Of a stretch of 36,126 bases of DNA, positions 1 through 7,447 are shown piece after piece (position 1 is the stretch's first letter; every line of letters begins with the position of its first letter). The stretch lies in the NCBI GenBank assembly GCA_030609965.1, contig JAUWSQ010000026.1:1-36126 (forward strand), read 5' to 3'. This DNA is from Candidatus Fermentibacterota bacterium. GTDB taxonomy: Bacteria; Fermentibacterota; Fermentibacteria; Fermentibacterales; JCC-6. Made by a program: the position numbers and the translations under genes. Below the pieces are notes generated by a model that was given only the letters and a program-made list of their open reading frames with translations, searched no databases and was not told the origin of the DNA.

Positions 1-826
1 ACACAGATGGCCTGATCCGTCATCGATCCATAATTAATGTCACCTCCCAACCCGGTGTAGTCGTCTTGATCTATTGTGTGCAGAAGACTAAAATTCATGG
101 TGAAGGTGACGGGATTATCTTCATCGTTCTCAGCGTAATACTTCTGAATGGAAAAGATGCCGCTGGTTTCGACCTCTTCCAGTGAGAGTGTATCACCAGT
201 TGAATCCCTGGCCTGAGTGTAAACATTCGGAATGTAGTCATCCCAGGGATCTTCGTTTTCCAGAGCATGGCGCCTCTGCTGAGAGTTGGCCTCGTCGTAC
301 ACCTCGTAGAACCAGAGGTGAGTCTGATTTCTAGTATTCCATGCCAGTTCATCAACGATTGTCGTTTTTATAGAATAGCTGGAATCATCATACATTGCTT
401 CAGCTGTGGCTGAATCGATTAACGAAGTATAACTCTCATTGCACTGGGCAAAGCAGTGAGCCGAGGTGAGAGTTGAATCGCTGTTCCGAAACCAGTACCT
501 GTACTCCGGGTCTGCCCATTCCTTGAGGTATTGCATCACCTCGCCCGGACAGATAGTGTAGTAAACCCCAGCACTGTCGCAGAGGGACATAAGGTTTTGA
601 TTAGTAGTATGTGAGGCCATACCTTCGAAGTTCACGGCATCGAAATTAAGCCATGACAATTCGCAGAGAAGTTCTATTGTTGTGTATTCAAAAGAGGCAT
701 ATGAACCAACTATCCTCATGGCAAGAGTAGGTATGTCGTTATCCGAGGGAGTGTCCGCAAGTGCTGTGGAGATGAAAATCAGAGATAATACTAAGATTAT
801 TATTCGTAAACGGGGGGGGGTGCCAT
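1..826 (-). CDS. Secreted protein of unknown function, 3'-truncated by the window edge; start region frameshifted at a C9 run
   Basis: A reading frame without stops runs from the C tract at 812-820 to base 1 on the minus strand (about 270 codons) and leaves the window. A good ribosome site (GGAAGGA, about 833-839) precedes ATG at 824-826, which begins Met-Ala-Pro-Pro-Pro. In the sequence as given, nine C residues put this ATG out of frame with the long ORF and it stops at TAA after a few codons. One extra C (or two fewer) would join them and give a classic signal peptide: basic RLR, the hydrophobic stretch IIILVLSLIFISTALA, then a likely cut before Asp-Thr-Pro. The mature part is rich in Tyr, Trp, Asp and Thr and contains LWFYEVYDE. 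I do not recognise a family. Secreted proteins here carry C-terminal sorting domains; whether this one does lies outside the window. The frame break is either a homopolymer sequencing error or a phase-variable start. Confidence 0.72.
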
Positions 827-926
827 AATTTTGTCCTTCCCAGCGCGGAAAGGGATGTTCTTGTCTGGCTGGTTATTCCTTACTGCGCAGTGTTACTGAA
901 TGATGTCCGTTCATTTACTTGTAATG

Positions 927-956
927 AGAATACACCACTATTTTAGTGATTGTCAA
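927..956 (-). promoter_or_regulatory. Sigma70-type promoter for the secreted-protein gene
   Basis: On the minus strand a perfect -35 TTGACA (951-956) is followed by an 18-nt spacer and TATTCT (927-932). It sits about 100 bp upstream of the ATG at 826 and points toward it. The spacer carries a palindrome that may be an operator. Confidence 0.6.
936..948. promoter_or_regulatory. Operator-like palindrome inside the promoter spacer
   Basis: CACTA (936-940) and TAGTG (944-948) form a perfect 5-bp inverted repeat around TTT, lying between the -35 and -10 elements. A protein bound here would block RNA polymerase. It is short enough to arise by chance, so the operator role is inference from position. 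Confidence 0.35.
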
Positions 957-1018
957 GGGAATCTAAGTGAGCACACAGAGATCCTGAGTGATCCTATAAG
1001 TTCATTTCTATGAAATAT

Positions 1019-1158
1019 TGTGCTTAAAGAAGGGAAGATGATCGATATTATGTACAGTCAGCATATCATGCTAAAAAGAATACTATGGTGTGCTTAAAGA
1101 AGGGAAGATGATCGATATTATGTACAGTCATAAAAACATGCCAATAGGAATACAGGTG
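1019..1158. repeat. Two-copy tandem repeat with 70-bp period
   Basis: A 42-bp sequence is repeated exactly at 1019-1060 and 1089-1130. The 28-bp segments after each copy are also related (both contain CATG followed by an A-rich stretch and GAATAC), so the unit is about 70 bp, with one conserved and one drifting part. It lies between the 3' end of the PAS gene and the promoter of the gene starting at 826. The rest of this 408-bp interval (827-1234) shows no gene to me. Confidence 0.85.
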
Positions 1159-1234
1159 ACTTTACATAATATCTCTTATCGGACATTGTATACACCGCGT
1201 CTCTAGAGCGCAGGAGCAGTTGAATCTACTGAAA

Positions 1235-2656
1235 TTATGTTCTATCTGGTTCTTTCTTTGAAGATGTCAGTGTATTGTTGATTATTGACACAAGCGCATT
1301 CGCGCTCTGATGAACTGTATTGACATACTTGGACTGCTCAGGTGTAAGTTCGGTACCCATAATGAGATCAGTCATTACAATAACACCGTTCATTGCTGTT
1401 CTTATCTTGTTGCTCATACTAACCAGAGATTGACTTCGGGCCATGTTTGCCTGTTTTGCCTGATTTGTAAGTTCTTTAGCAACGGAAAGGGCTTGTTTCA
1501 ATTCTGAATAGTTTTTCTCGGTCAGTGCCTGAGCTTTGGAAATTTCCGCTTCAGCAAGCTTCTGAACTGTGATATCCTTGTCCACTCCCCTGTACCCGAG
1601 AAGTTCACCGTTCTTATCCAGGATAGGTATGCCGTTTGTCAGGAATATCTTTATATACCCATGCTTATGATATAATCTGGTCTCCAGATTTACAATATTT
1701 CCAGTATTATTGAATATACTTAAGTAGCGATTCTTCATATATTTTTTATCTTCTGATGGCATGAGATCAAATGGTGTTTTGCCTATTATCTCCTCCGCCG
1801 AGTATCCAAGACAATCGATAACCATCTCCGAGCAGAAAGTGTATCTGGCATCCTGGTCGGTTTCCCATAGCCAGTCAGCAGTGCAAAGCGCAATATCGCG
1901 GAAACGTTCTTCACTCTCTGCGAGTTCAAACTGCATTGTTTTCATTTTGGTTATATCAACAACTGTTGCGAAAGCGCCGATAGTGTTTCCCTCCCCATCA
2001 ACCCTTGGACAGACCGAGAGAGAAGCCCATTTAATATTTTTCTTTGCGGTTATGATTTTAAGTTCATATCTTGACGATTCACCGCTTTTGCGCGTATTAG
2101 TCTGATCACTTACGATACCCCAGTGTTCCTTAATTACAAAATCAAGGAAATTCCTGCCGGTGAGGTCTTCAGCACTGTCAACTTCAAACAATTTGTGCAG
2201 GGTGGGATTTGAGAATTCTATCTTATTATCGTTATCAACGATAAGGATGCTCTCCATAACGGAATTCAGTATCTCTGAGAGTTCGAATTGCATCGTTTTC
2301 ATTTTGGTTATATCAACAACTGTTGCTAAAGCGCCGAAAGTGTTTCCATCCTCATCCAGCCTGGGACAGACCGAGAGAGAAGCCCATTTAATATTTTTCT
2401 TTTCGGTTATGATTTTGAGTTCATATCTTGATGATTCACCGCTTTTGCGCGAATCAGTTTGCTTGGATACGATATCCCAATGTTCCTTAACCACAAAATC
2501 AAGAAAATTCCTGCCGGTGAGATCTTCAGCACTGTCTACTTCAAACAGCTGATGGAGAGTAGGATTTGAGAATTCTATCTTATTATCGTTATCAACGATA
2601 AGGATACTCTCCATAACGGAATTCAGTATCTCTGAGTAAATCTTCAGCTTATTCAT
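1235..2656 (-). CDS. Triple-PAS sensor protein with degenerate, truncated histidine-kinase core
   Basis: A 473-aa soluble protein. Residues 8-126 and 127-245 are two PAS/PAC domains about 90% identical to each other (12 differences in 119 by my count). A third, diverged PAS/PAC covers about 248-365 (GYSAEEIIGKTPFDLM). A coiled-coil linker and a HisKA-like segment (about 403-465) follow. That segment keeps the family pattern (TAMNGVIVMTDL, ELTPEQ) but has Asn416 (AAC, 1409-1411) where the phospho-acceptor His stands in MSHEIRTPMN. No HATPase_c domain follows; the protein ends at TAA 1235. It should therefore not autophosphorylate; it may sense a ligand and signal by dimerising with another kinase, or be decaying. 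Start ATG at 2654-2656, with AAGGGAA upstream, overlaps the symporter stop by 8 nt, so the two are probably translationally coupled. Confidence 0.9.
   Translation of the reverse strand: MNKLKIYSEILNSVMESILIVDNDNKIEFSNPTLHQLFEVDSAEDLTGRNFLDFVVKEHWDIVSKQTDSRKSGESSRYELKIITEKKNIKWASLSVCPRLDEDGNTFGALATVVDITKMKTMQFELSEILNSVMESILIVDNDNKIEFSNPTLHKLFEVDSAEDLTGRNFLDFVIKEHWGIVSDQTNTRKSGESSRYELKIITAKKNIKWASLSVCPRVDGEGNTIGAFATVVDITKMKTMQFELAESEERFRDIALCTADWLWETDQDARYTFCSEMVIDCLGYSAEEIIGKTPFDLMPSEDKKYMKNRYLSIFNNTGNIVNLETRLYHKHGYIKIFLTNGIPILDKNGELLGYRGVDKDITVQKLAEAEISKAQALTEKNYSELKQALSVAKELTNQAKQANMARSQSLVSMSNKIRTAMNGVIVMTDLIMGTELTPEQSKYVNTVHQSANALVSIINNTLTSSKKEPDRT
1922..2635 (-). repeat. Intragenic tandem duplication of a PAS domain (2 x 357 bp)
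   Basis: Units 2279-2635 and 1922-2278 each encode 119 residues beginning SEILNSVMESILIVDNDNK. They are close at both DNA and protein level, with substitutions scattered across the unit, which indicates a recent in-frame duplication. Confidence 0.9.
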
Positions 2657-4094
2657 ATGATTCCCTTCTACGGATCAATACAAACATAGCCGGTATCGTC
2701 AGTGAAACAAGCATTCCGATGGATGCCGCCTGAGGGACTTTGGATGGACCCCAGGAAAAGAAGAGAACCATGCAGGTTCCCAGCCCGAGGATCGATGCGG
2801 TAATAGCTCCCGGTTTATTAAGCTTTTCAGAGAAGAGTCCCCACAGGAAAGGTCCTAAGAATACTGAAGCTATAGCACCCCAGGAAATTGACAGTATAGT
2901 CACAATCACCGCAGGTTTAAGCCAGGCAAGGATCATGGAAAGCAATATGAAGCACCCGCTGCTCAGTCTGCCCAGCTTTGTCAGTGTTCTGTCAGAAGCA
3001 CTCCTGTTGATGAAACCGTGATAGAAATCCTTCGTAACCGCAGAACTCGCAATAAGAACAAGTGATGCAAGTGTTGACATAGAGGCTGAAAGTACAAGCA
3101 GGAGAATAAATACTGTAAGTGCCGAAGGGATGACAGTTGTGAGAAGTTCGGGAATAAGACGGTCAAAAAGTGGTGCTCCCCCCTCCCCGAACGCAGCCGG
3201 AGCACTGGCGGGTGACAGGAATATTCTCGTCAGAGCCCCCGTGAAATAGGCTACACCCGTAATGATAAGCGCAAATATGGTTGAGGCAATCATACCGACT
3301 CTGATAGCCTTTTTGTCGCGTACGGCGTAAAATTTCTGAAGAAGCTGAGGCATGGCAAACGGGGCAACACTGATGAGAAATATCAGAGAAACCAGAGGGA
3401 TAATACCAGGCGGTCCTACTGGGGCGACAAGTTTCGGTTCAATAGCCCTGAGGCTGGAAATGATATCAGGTATACCTCCACCCTTCTGTATATTGAACCA
3501 TAGCAACACACTAACACCAATTATCATAATTGTTCCGAAGATAACATCTATCATGGCCATGGATTTATAACCACCCATGATAAGGTAGATTCCGGTGAAC
3601 AGGCCCATAAAGAGAAGTATCCATAAATAGGGAAGCTGGAAAGTGGATTCGAAGAGGTAACTCAGACCCATGAACACTGCAGCGGTATACGGTACAAAAA
3701 ATACAAAAATGGCAAGAGCGGTGAATCCTTTAAGAAAGGGGCTGCTGAATCTTGCTTCAAGGTATTCAGGCATGGTTTTTACATTGAGGGAATCTGCCAT
3801 GTTCTTTATTCTGTTTCCAAGGATGAGCCAGACCCCCAAGACACCTATAAGAGTGTTGCCAAGGGCGATCCAGAGCGCGGAAAGACCGAAACCCCATCCA
3901 AGTTTTCCAGCAAATCCGATGAATAGAACTGCCGAAAAATAAGCTGTCCCGTAAGAGAATGCGGTCATCCATGGGCCTACTTTACCTCCACCGAGAAGAT
4001 AATCGTTGTATGAATGTGTTCTGCGCATCCCCTTGAGTCCGATTATGATGATAAGCGCAGCGTAAGCTCCCACAACAAGATAATTGGCTAACAT
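2649..4094 (-). CDS. Sodium:solute symporter (SSS family) permease
   Basis: A 481-aa polytopic inner-membrane protein with about 12-13 hydrophobic segments. The N-terminus has the SSS-family layout: one TM, then SYNDYLLGGGKVGPWMTAFS with the Gly-rich loop, followed by FSYGTAYFSAVLFIGFAG. KTMPEYLEARF and PYLWILLFMGLFTGIYLIMGG are also typical of the pantothenate/proline/acetate permease superfamily. The substrate cannot be read from the sequence. ATG 4092-4094 is preceded by AAGGGG. The gene lies 79 nt after batD and overlaps the PAS gene by 8 nt. CbrA-type regulators fuse an SSS domain to PAS and kinase modules; here the same parts are two overlapping genes, so the transporter may serve as a nutrient sensor or supply the ligand of its partner. 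Confidence 0.9.
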   Translation of the reverse strand: MLANYLVVGAYAALIIIIGLKGMRRTHSYNDYLLGGGKVGPWMTAFSYGTAYFSAVLFIGFAGKLGWGFGLSALWIALGNTLIGVLGVWLILGNRIKNMADSLNVKTMPEYLEARFSSPFLKGFTALAIFVFFVPYTAAVFMGLSYLFESTFQLPYLWILLFMGLFTGIYLIMGGYKSMAMIDVIFGTIMIIGVSVLLWFNIQKGGGIPDIISSLRAIEPKLVAPVGPPGIIPLVSLIFLISVAPFAMPQLLQKFYAVRDKKAIRVGMIASTIFALIITGVAYFTGALTRIFLSPASAPAAFGEGGAPLFDRLIPELLTTVIPSALTVFILLLVLSASMSTLASLVLIASSAVTKDFYHGFINRSASDRTLTKLGRLSSGCFILLSMILAWLKPAVIVTILSISWGAIASVFLGPFLWGLFSEKLNKPGAITASILGLGTCMVLFFSWGPSKVPQAASIGMLVSLTIPAMFVLIRRRESYE

Positions 4095-4173
4095 GGTTTA
4101 TCCCCTTATGTGTGTCGGCGATTGATGTGAACGGAGGAATATAGGTATTGTAAAGTGCTGCTGCACCCCTGAG

Positions 4174-5730
4174 TTATTTTTCAAGTTCCATTTTAAGTTC
4201 CCGGATAAGTTCAAGACTCTTCTTCTTAAGCCTTTCAAGATGTTCCGCTTTTACAGTCCGCTCGGAGAGCATAAGTTCAAGGTCCTTCCAGTGACGCAGG
4301 AGTCCTCTTGAAATGAGAGCATCTACTGCTTTATCATCAAGAGCCTCATCAAGTTCCTGTGAACCCATATAGGATCTGGAACCGGTGAGCATTTCAGAAA
4401 GCTTGTAGCCAATTGCGGTGAGAAGTTCCTCAATATCATTAACCTCGGATATTTCAGGGGCATTTCCAGCAATTCTGTTTCTGTATCGCACTAGAATGGT
4501 GATAAACAATATGAGGAGCAGTGAAACTGTCACTATCCAGAGTAATGAAGAACCGCTGTCGTTATCCTGAAGTACTGATAAATCGACAGGGCGGCTGGTA
4601 ATGGGATATACAGAAACTGTACAGGCTGGTATTATAGCCTGACTGTATTCTGCACGATCTGTATCAAACCAGGCAATGCTGTCCGGGCCGATTATAACCG
4701 TCCCGCTGTCAGTGGGCTCAACCAGTATATACCAGGCGTTCGTATCATGAGTAAGAGCGAAACTCCTTCCGGGAAGCAATTCAGCAGGTCCCGCTACTGT
4801 CAGTTCAGGAGGTTCTTGCAACTGGGAGTATCCCTGACCTGAGATCGAAAGCTGAATGCACCTCTCTCCCGCAGCACTGTATCCTCTTGTAACCCTCTCG
4901 ATCTGAAAGGATATCTCGGCTGTGATCCCGTTGAAGTTCTCCGGTTTACCGAGTTCAGGAAATGGATATACAGGTATCCTTTCGCCTTCAGTTGATATGT
5001 AACATTCAGTGAATGGTCTCATCATTCCGCCCGGGATACCTATTCTGCCCCTCAGAACCGGCAGTGAGAGCGTGCAGGCAAATGCGGGTGTAACCTCAAG
5101 TGTTGCAAGCCAGGTTCGATAATCACCATTCTTGCATCTTACCCATTGCAGTTCTTCGAAATTATCAAGAAGTTTTGATGAAGCAAAATCTGAAGGCTCA
5201 AGGAAGAGATCTACTATTTCCGCGTTCCTTCTTGTCTTGTAGATGAAGAAATCAACATTAAAAGTCTGGCCAGGATAAACTCTTCCAGTAGTATCGATCT
5301 CTATTTCCATCCATGCGATTTCCTCATGCCGGGTCTCCTGAGGTACATCCGTTGAAGCGGTGTTTTGGATATTACCAAGTGCTGCAACTGTCAGGGCAGG
5401 TATCTCGCAGATTGTTCTCCCGGAGGAAGTAAGCATCAAAGGACCAATCGTATGGATTCCTTCCGCAGAAGCAATGAAACTCATTAACAGACGGATTTCT
5501 GATGATACAGTTGTTCCTGAAGGCGTTGTGAATGAAGAGAATGAATGTGAGCTGCTGCTGCCTATGTACTCCAATCCATCTGAAAAGACAGGCATGCATT
5601 CCACCGAACCCAGATCTTCACCGGTTAACGTTAGCTCGAATATGAATACCGCTCCGGTTCGAACTGAATCCGGTACATCTACAGAATAGTCAGGAGTAGC
5701 AAGAAAGACGGAGAGCAGCAGAAGAACCAT
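4174..5730 (-). CDS. batD: BatD-like periplasmic/membrane protein of the Bat operon
   Basis: About 518 aa. The N-terminus MVLLLLSVFLATPDYSVDV is a short signal sequence. The first 390 residues are beta-rich, Ig-like repeats, with VYPGQTFNVDFFIYKTR resembling the BatD 'G-x-F-x-V-x-Y-x-T' segment. A single TM (about 394-414) is followed by a 105-residue cytoplasmic tail ending in a basic coiled coil. I choose ATG 5728-5730, in a TAATG overlap with the upstream gene's stop; a GTG at 5736 is possible. BatD partners the vWA proteins BatA/BatB in many FCB bacteria and spirochaetes, where the module is linked to envelope integrity and oxidative stress. Assignment rests mainly on architecture and position after BatA, BatB and the TPR gene. 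Confidence 0.8.
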   Translation of the reverse strand: MVLLLLSVFLATPDYSVDVPDSVRTGAVFIFELTLTGEDLGSVECMPVFSDGLEYIGSSSSHSFSSFTTPSGTTVSSEIRLLMSFIASAEGIHTIGPLMLTSSGRTICEIPALTVAALGNIQNTASTDVPQETRHEEIAWMEIEIDTTGRVYPGQTFNVDFFIYKTRRNAEIVDLFLEPSDFASSKLLDNFEELQWVRCKNGDYRTWLATLEVTPAFACTLSLPVLRGRIGIPGGMMRPFTECYISTEGERIPVYPFPELGKPENFNGITAEISFQIERVTRGYSAAGERCIQLSISGQGYSQLQEPPELTVAGPAELLPGRSFALTHDTNAWYILVEPTDSGTVIIGPDSIAWFDTDRAEYSQAIIPACTVSVYPITSRPVDLSVLQDNDSGSSLLWIVTVSLLLILFITILVRYRNRIAGNAPEISEVNDIEELLTAIGYKLSEMLTGSRSYMGSQELDEALDDKAVDALISRGLLRHWKDLELMLSERTVKAEHLERLKKKSLELIRELKMELEK

Positions 5731-6464
5731 TACCACACCGGTCCTGAAGGTCGTCCGGCTTTGCCGACATCAATGGAATCCTGGGGCATGTTCTCTTCGA
5801 TCAGATCAAGTATCGCCTGTGCCTGTTCAGGGGTCATTTCATCTATCTGAGGCGGAGGCTGAGGCTGTTCCTCGTTCTGATCCTGCTGGTCCTCATTCTG
5901 ATCCTGCTGGTCCTCGTTTTGATCCTGCTGGTCCTCATTCTGATCCTGCTGTTCCTCGTTCTGATCCTGCTGGTCCTCATTCTGATCCTGCTGGTCCTCA
6001 TTCTGATCCTGTTGGTCCTGGTTCTGATCCTCAGGGGGCTCGTGGTTATCAAGCCAGTTCAGCCCAGCCTCAAGTGCGATCCTTTCGCAATCGGGGGATT
6101 GACCATCGGAGATGTTCTCGATCAGAGTGCTTACAGCACTCTCTACTCCGCCGTAATCTTCTATTTGTATTGCCAGCGCCAAGTCGGTCTGCGCTATTGC
6201 AGAGGCAAGTGTATCAGCATTAACGCCGTCTGAAACAAGCATAAGAGTTGAATCAGCTGCCGAAAGTGAATCCATCATGAACATGGAAGCTGCCAGATTG
6301 TATGCTATCCTGCTTCTATGAGGCATTCTTGACCAAAGCTCATTCCATATTGCCGAGGACTCTGAGAACTGCTCGTTTATAAATAAATCTGTGGCCATAT
6401 CCGCAAGCTCTGCAGGAGTAGGATTGGCTGCTGACTGAAGTGCAATCATGAGAAGAAGTATCAC
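5730..6464 (-). CDS. batC: BatC-like TPR protein with Asp/Gln/Asn-rich heptad repeats
   Basis: 244 aa. A short hydrophobic N-terminus (MILLLMIALQSAANP) may export it. Residues 16-135 are helical and TPR-like (FINEQFSESSAIWNELWSRMP, SRIAYNLAASMFMMD). Residues 146-201 are eight tandem copies of DQNEDQQ or close variants. The tail contains EQAQAILDLIEENMPQD, the short conserved C-terminal motif seen after the low-complexity linker in BatC/BatB TPR proteins. Start GTG 6462-6464 has GGAGG upstream and shares GTGA with the batB stop. It probably acts as a scaffold for BatA/BatB/BatD; the acidic linker would be disordered. Confidence 0.78.
   Translation of the reverse strand: MILLLMIALQSAANPTPAELADMATDLFINEQFSESSAIWNELWSRMPHRSRIAYNLAASMFMMDSLSAADSTLMLVSDGVNADTLASAIAQTDLALAIQIEDYGGVESAVSTLIENISDGQSPDCERIALEAGLNWLDNHEPPEDQNQDQQDQNEDQQDQNEDQQDQNEEQQDQNEDQQDQNEDQQDQNEDQQDQNEEQPQPPPQIDEMTPEQAQAILDLIEENMPQDSIDVGKAGRPSGPVW
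5862..6029 (-). repeat. Eight 21-bp in-frame repeats (DQNEDQQ heptads)
   Basis: 168 bp encode DQNQDQQ, then DQNEDQQ or DQNEEQQ units, ending DQNEEQP. The units are nearly identical at DNA level. Slippage would change copy number by whole heptads without breaking the frame. Confidence 0.9.
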
Positions 6465-7447
6465 AACCCCCTCCTCTCCAGGATAACCGCAGCGGCAAAA
6501 AGAAGAAGTGCAGGGAGCAGAAAATACTGATACCTTCGTGTTGTTGTAGAACCGCCTGTTGCCAGTTCGCTGTTGTCAGCGGAAATATGTTCCAGAAAAG
6601 CCTTCACAATTGAGACAAGGTCATCCGTTCCGGAGAGCCGCACATAAATACCTCCGGTATTCTCGGCCAGGTCCTGGAGTGAACTCTCTTCCAGTGAAGT
6701 TCTGACAGTATCTCCCCGGGCATCCAGAAGGAGTCCCCCCTCTTCTCTGGGGATTGGAACTTCTATGGGACCGCCCACTCCAACAGTTACAAGGTTCATT
6801 CCATGACGGTTTGCATCTGAAGCAGCACTTCCGGTTGCATAATCATGGAAACCTCCATCGCTGAAAATAATACCGAGGCTTGCTTCAAGATCCATATCCG
6901 GAAGTGTGGAGACCATCAGGTTTACCATATCACTGAGTCTGGTGCCCGGAATAATATCAGAACTGCTCCAGACATTTTCCGGCAGACGGCTTATCAGAAA
7001 TTCCCTGTCAAGAGTAAGCGGAGACGCAAGTCTGGATGAACCGGAAAAGATAACAAGAGCTATCCGCACATCGTCAAGTTCTTCGGCAAGTCTCCTTATC
7101 TCGCTGGCAGCTCTGCCTATCCTTGACGGCATTTCGTCAATTGAAGCCATGGATTGTGATACATCAAGGGCTATTACAAGGTTCTTGCTTCCCGTTGATA
7201 TTATTGCCGATGACTTGCCCCATGTAGGGCTGCTGAGGGCTGTTATCGAAAGAGTAAGAGCTGTCGTCCAGAGGATTCTGGAAAGAATCCGGGAAGGCGG
7301 AGGAGTAATCCTGACCCTTTCCCAAAGAACAGGCCTGACGAATACCCTGAGAAGCTTAAGCTCAGTGTTATACCATTTTACACGGAGCCACCAGTATAAA
7401 GGGATGATAAGCAGGAGAAGCAGGAGGAAAGGATACCCGAATGTCAT
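6461..7447 (-). CDS. batB: BatB-like vWA-domain membrane protein
   Basis: 328 aa. An N-terminal TM (MTFGYPFLLLLLLIIPLYWW), a second TM around 60-78, a vWA domain (about 88-280) and a C-terminal TM (YQYFLLPALLLFAAAVIL). The metal-ion-dependent adhesion site is intact: DVSQS (Asp95, Ser97, Ser99), the Thr of PGTRLSD, and the Asp of FSDGG. The vWA domain therefore probably faces the periplasm between TMs and binds a partner through Mg2+. Start ATG 7445-7447 forms TGATG with the batA stop. It pairs with the next vWA protein upstream, as BatA/BatB do elsewhere. Confidence 0.87.
   Translation of the reverse strand: MTFGYPFLLLLLLIIPLYWWLRVKWYNTELKLLRVFVRPVLWERVRITPPPSRILSRILWTTALTLSITALSSPTWGKSSAIISTGSKNLVIALDVSQSMASIDEMPSRIGRAASEIRRLAEELDDVRIALVIFSGSSRLASPLTLDREFLISRLPENVWSSSDIIPGTRLSDMVNLMVSTLPDMDLEASLGIIFSDGGFHDYATGSAASDANRHGMNLVTVGVGGPIEVPIPREEGGLLLDARGDTVRTSLEESSLQDLAENTGGIYVRLSGTDDLVSIVKAFLEHISADNSELATGGSTTTRRYQYFLLPALLLFAAAVILERRGL

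Noticed and set aside
1019-1130. Tandem repeat considered as a CRISPR array
   Set aside because: Only two copies, the 'spacers' are similar to each other, and no cas genes are present.
5862-6029. 21-bp repeats considered as a CRISPR or VNTR outside genes
   Set aside because: They are in-frame codons for DQNEDQQ within a protein whose flanks are conserved-looking.
5819-6233. Plus-strand ORFs opposite the heptad repeats (repeats of DPAGPHS or LVLIL)
   Set aside because: They are shadows of the low-complexity coding repeats of the minus-strand gene.
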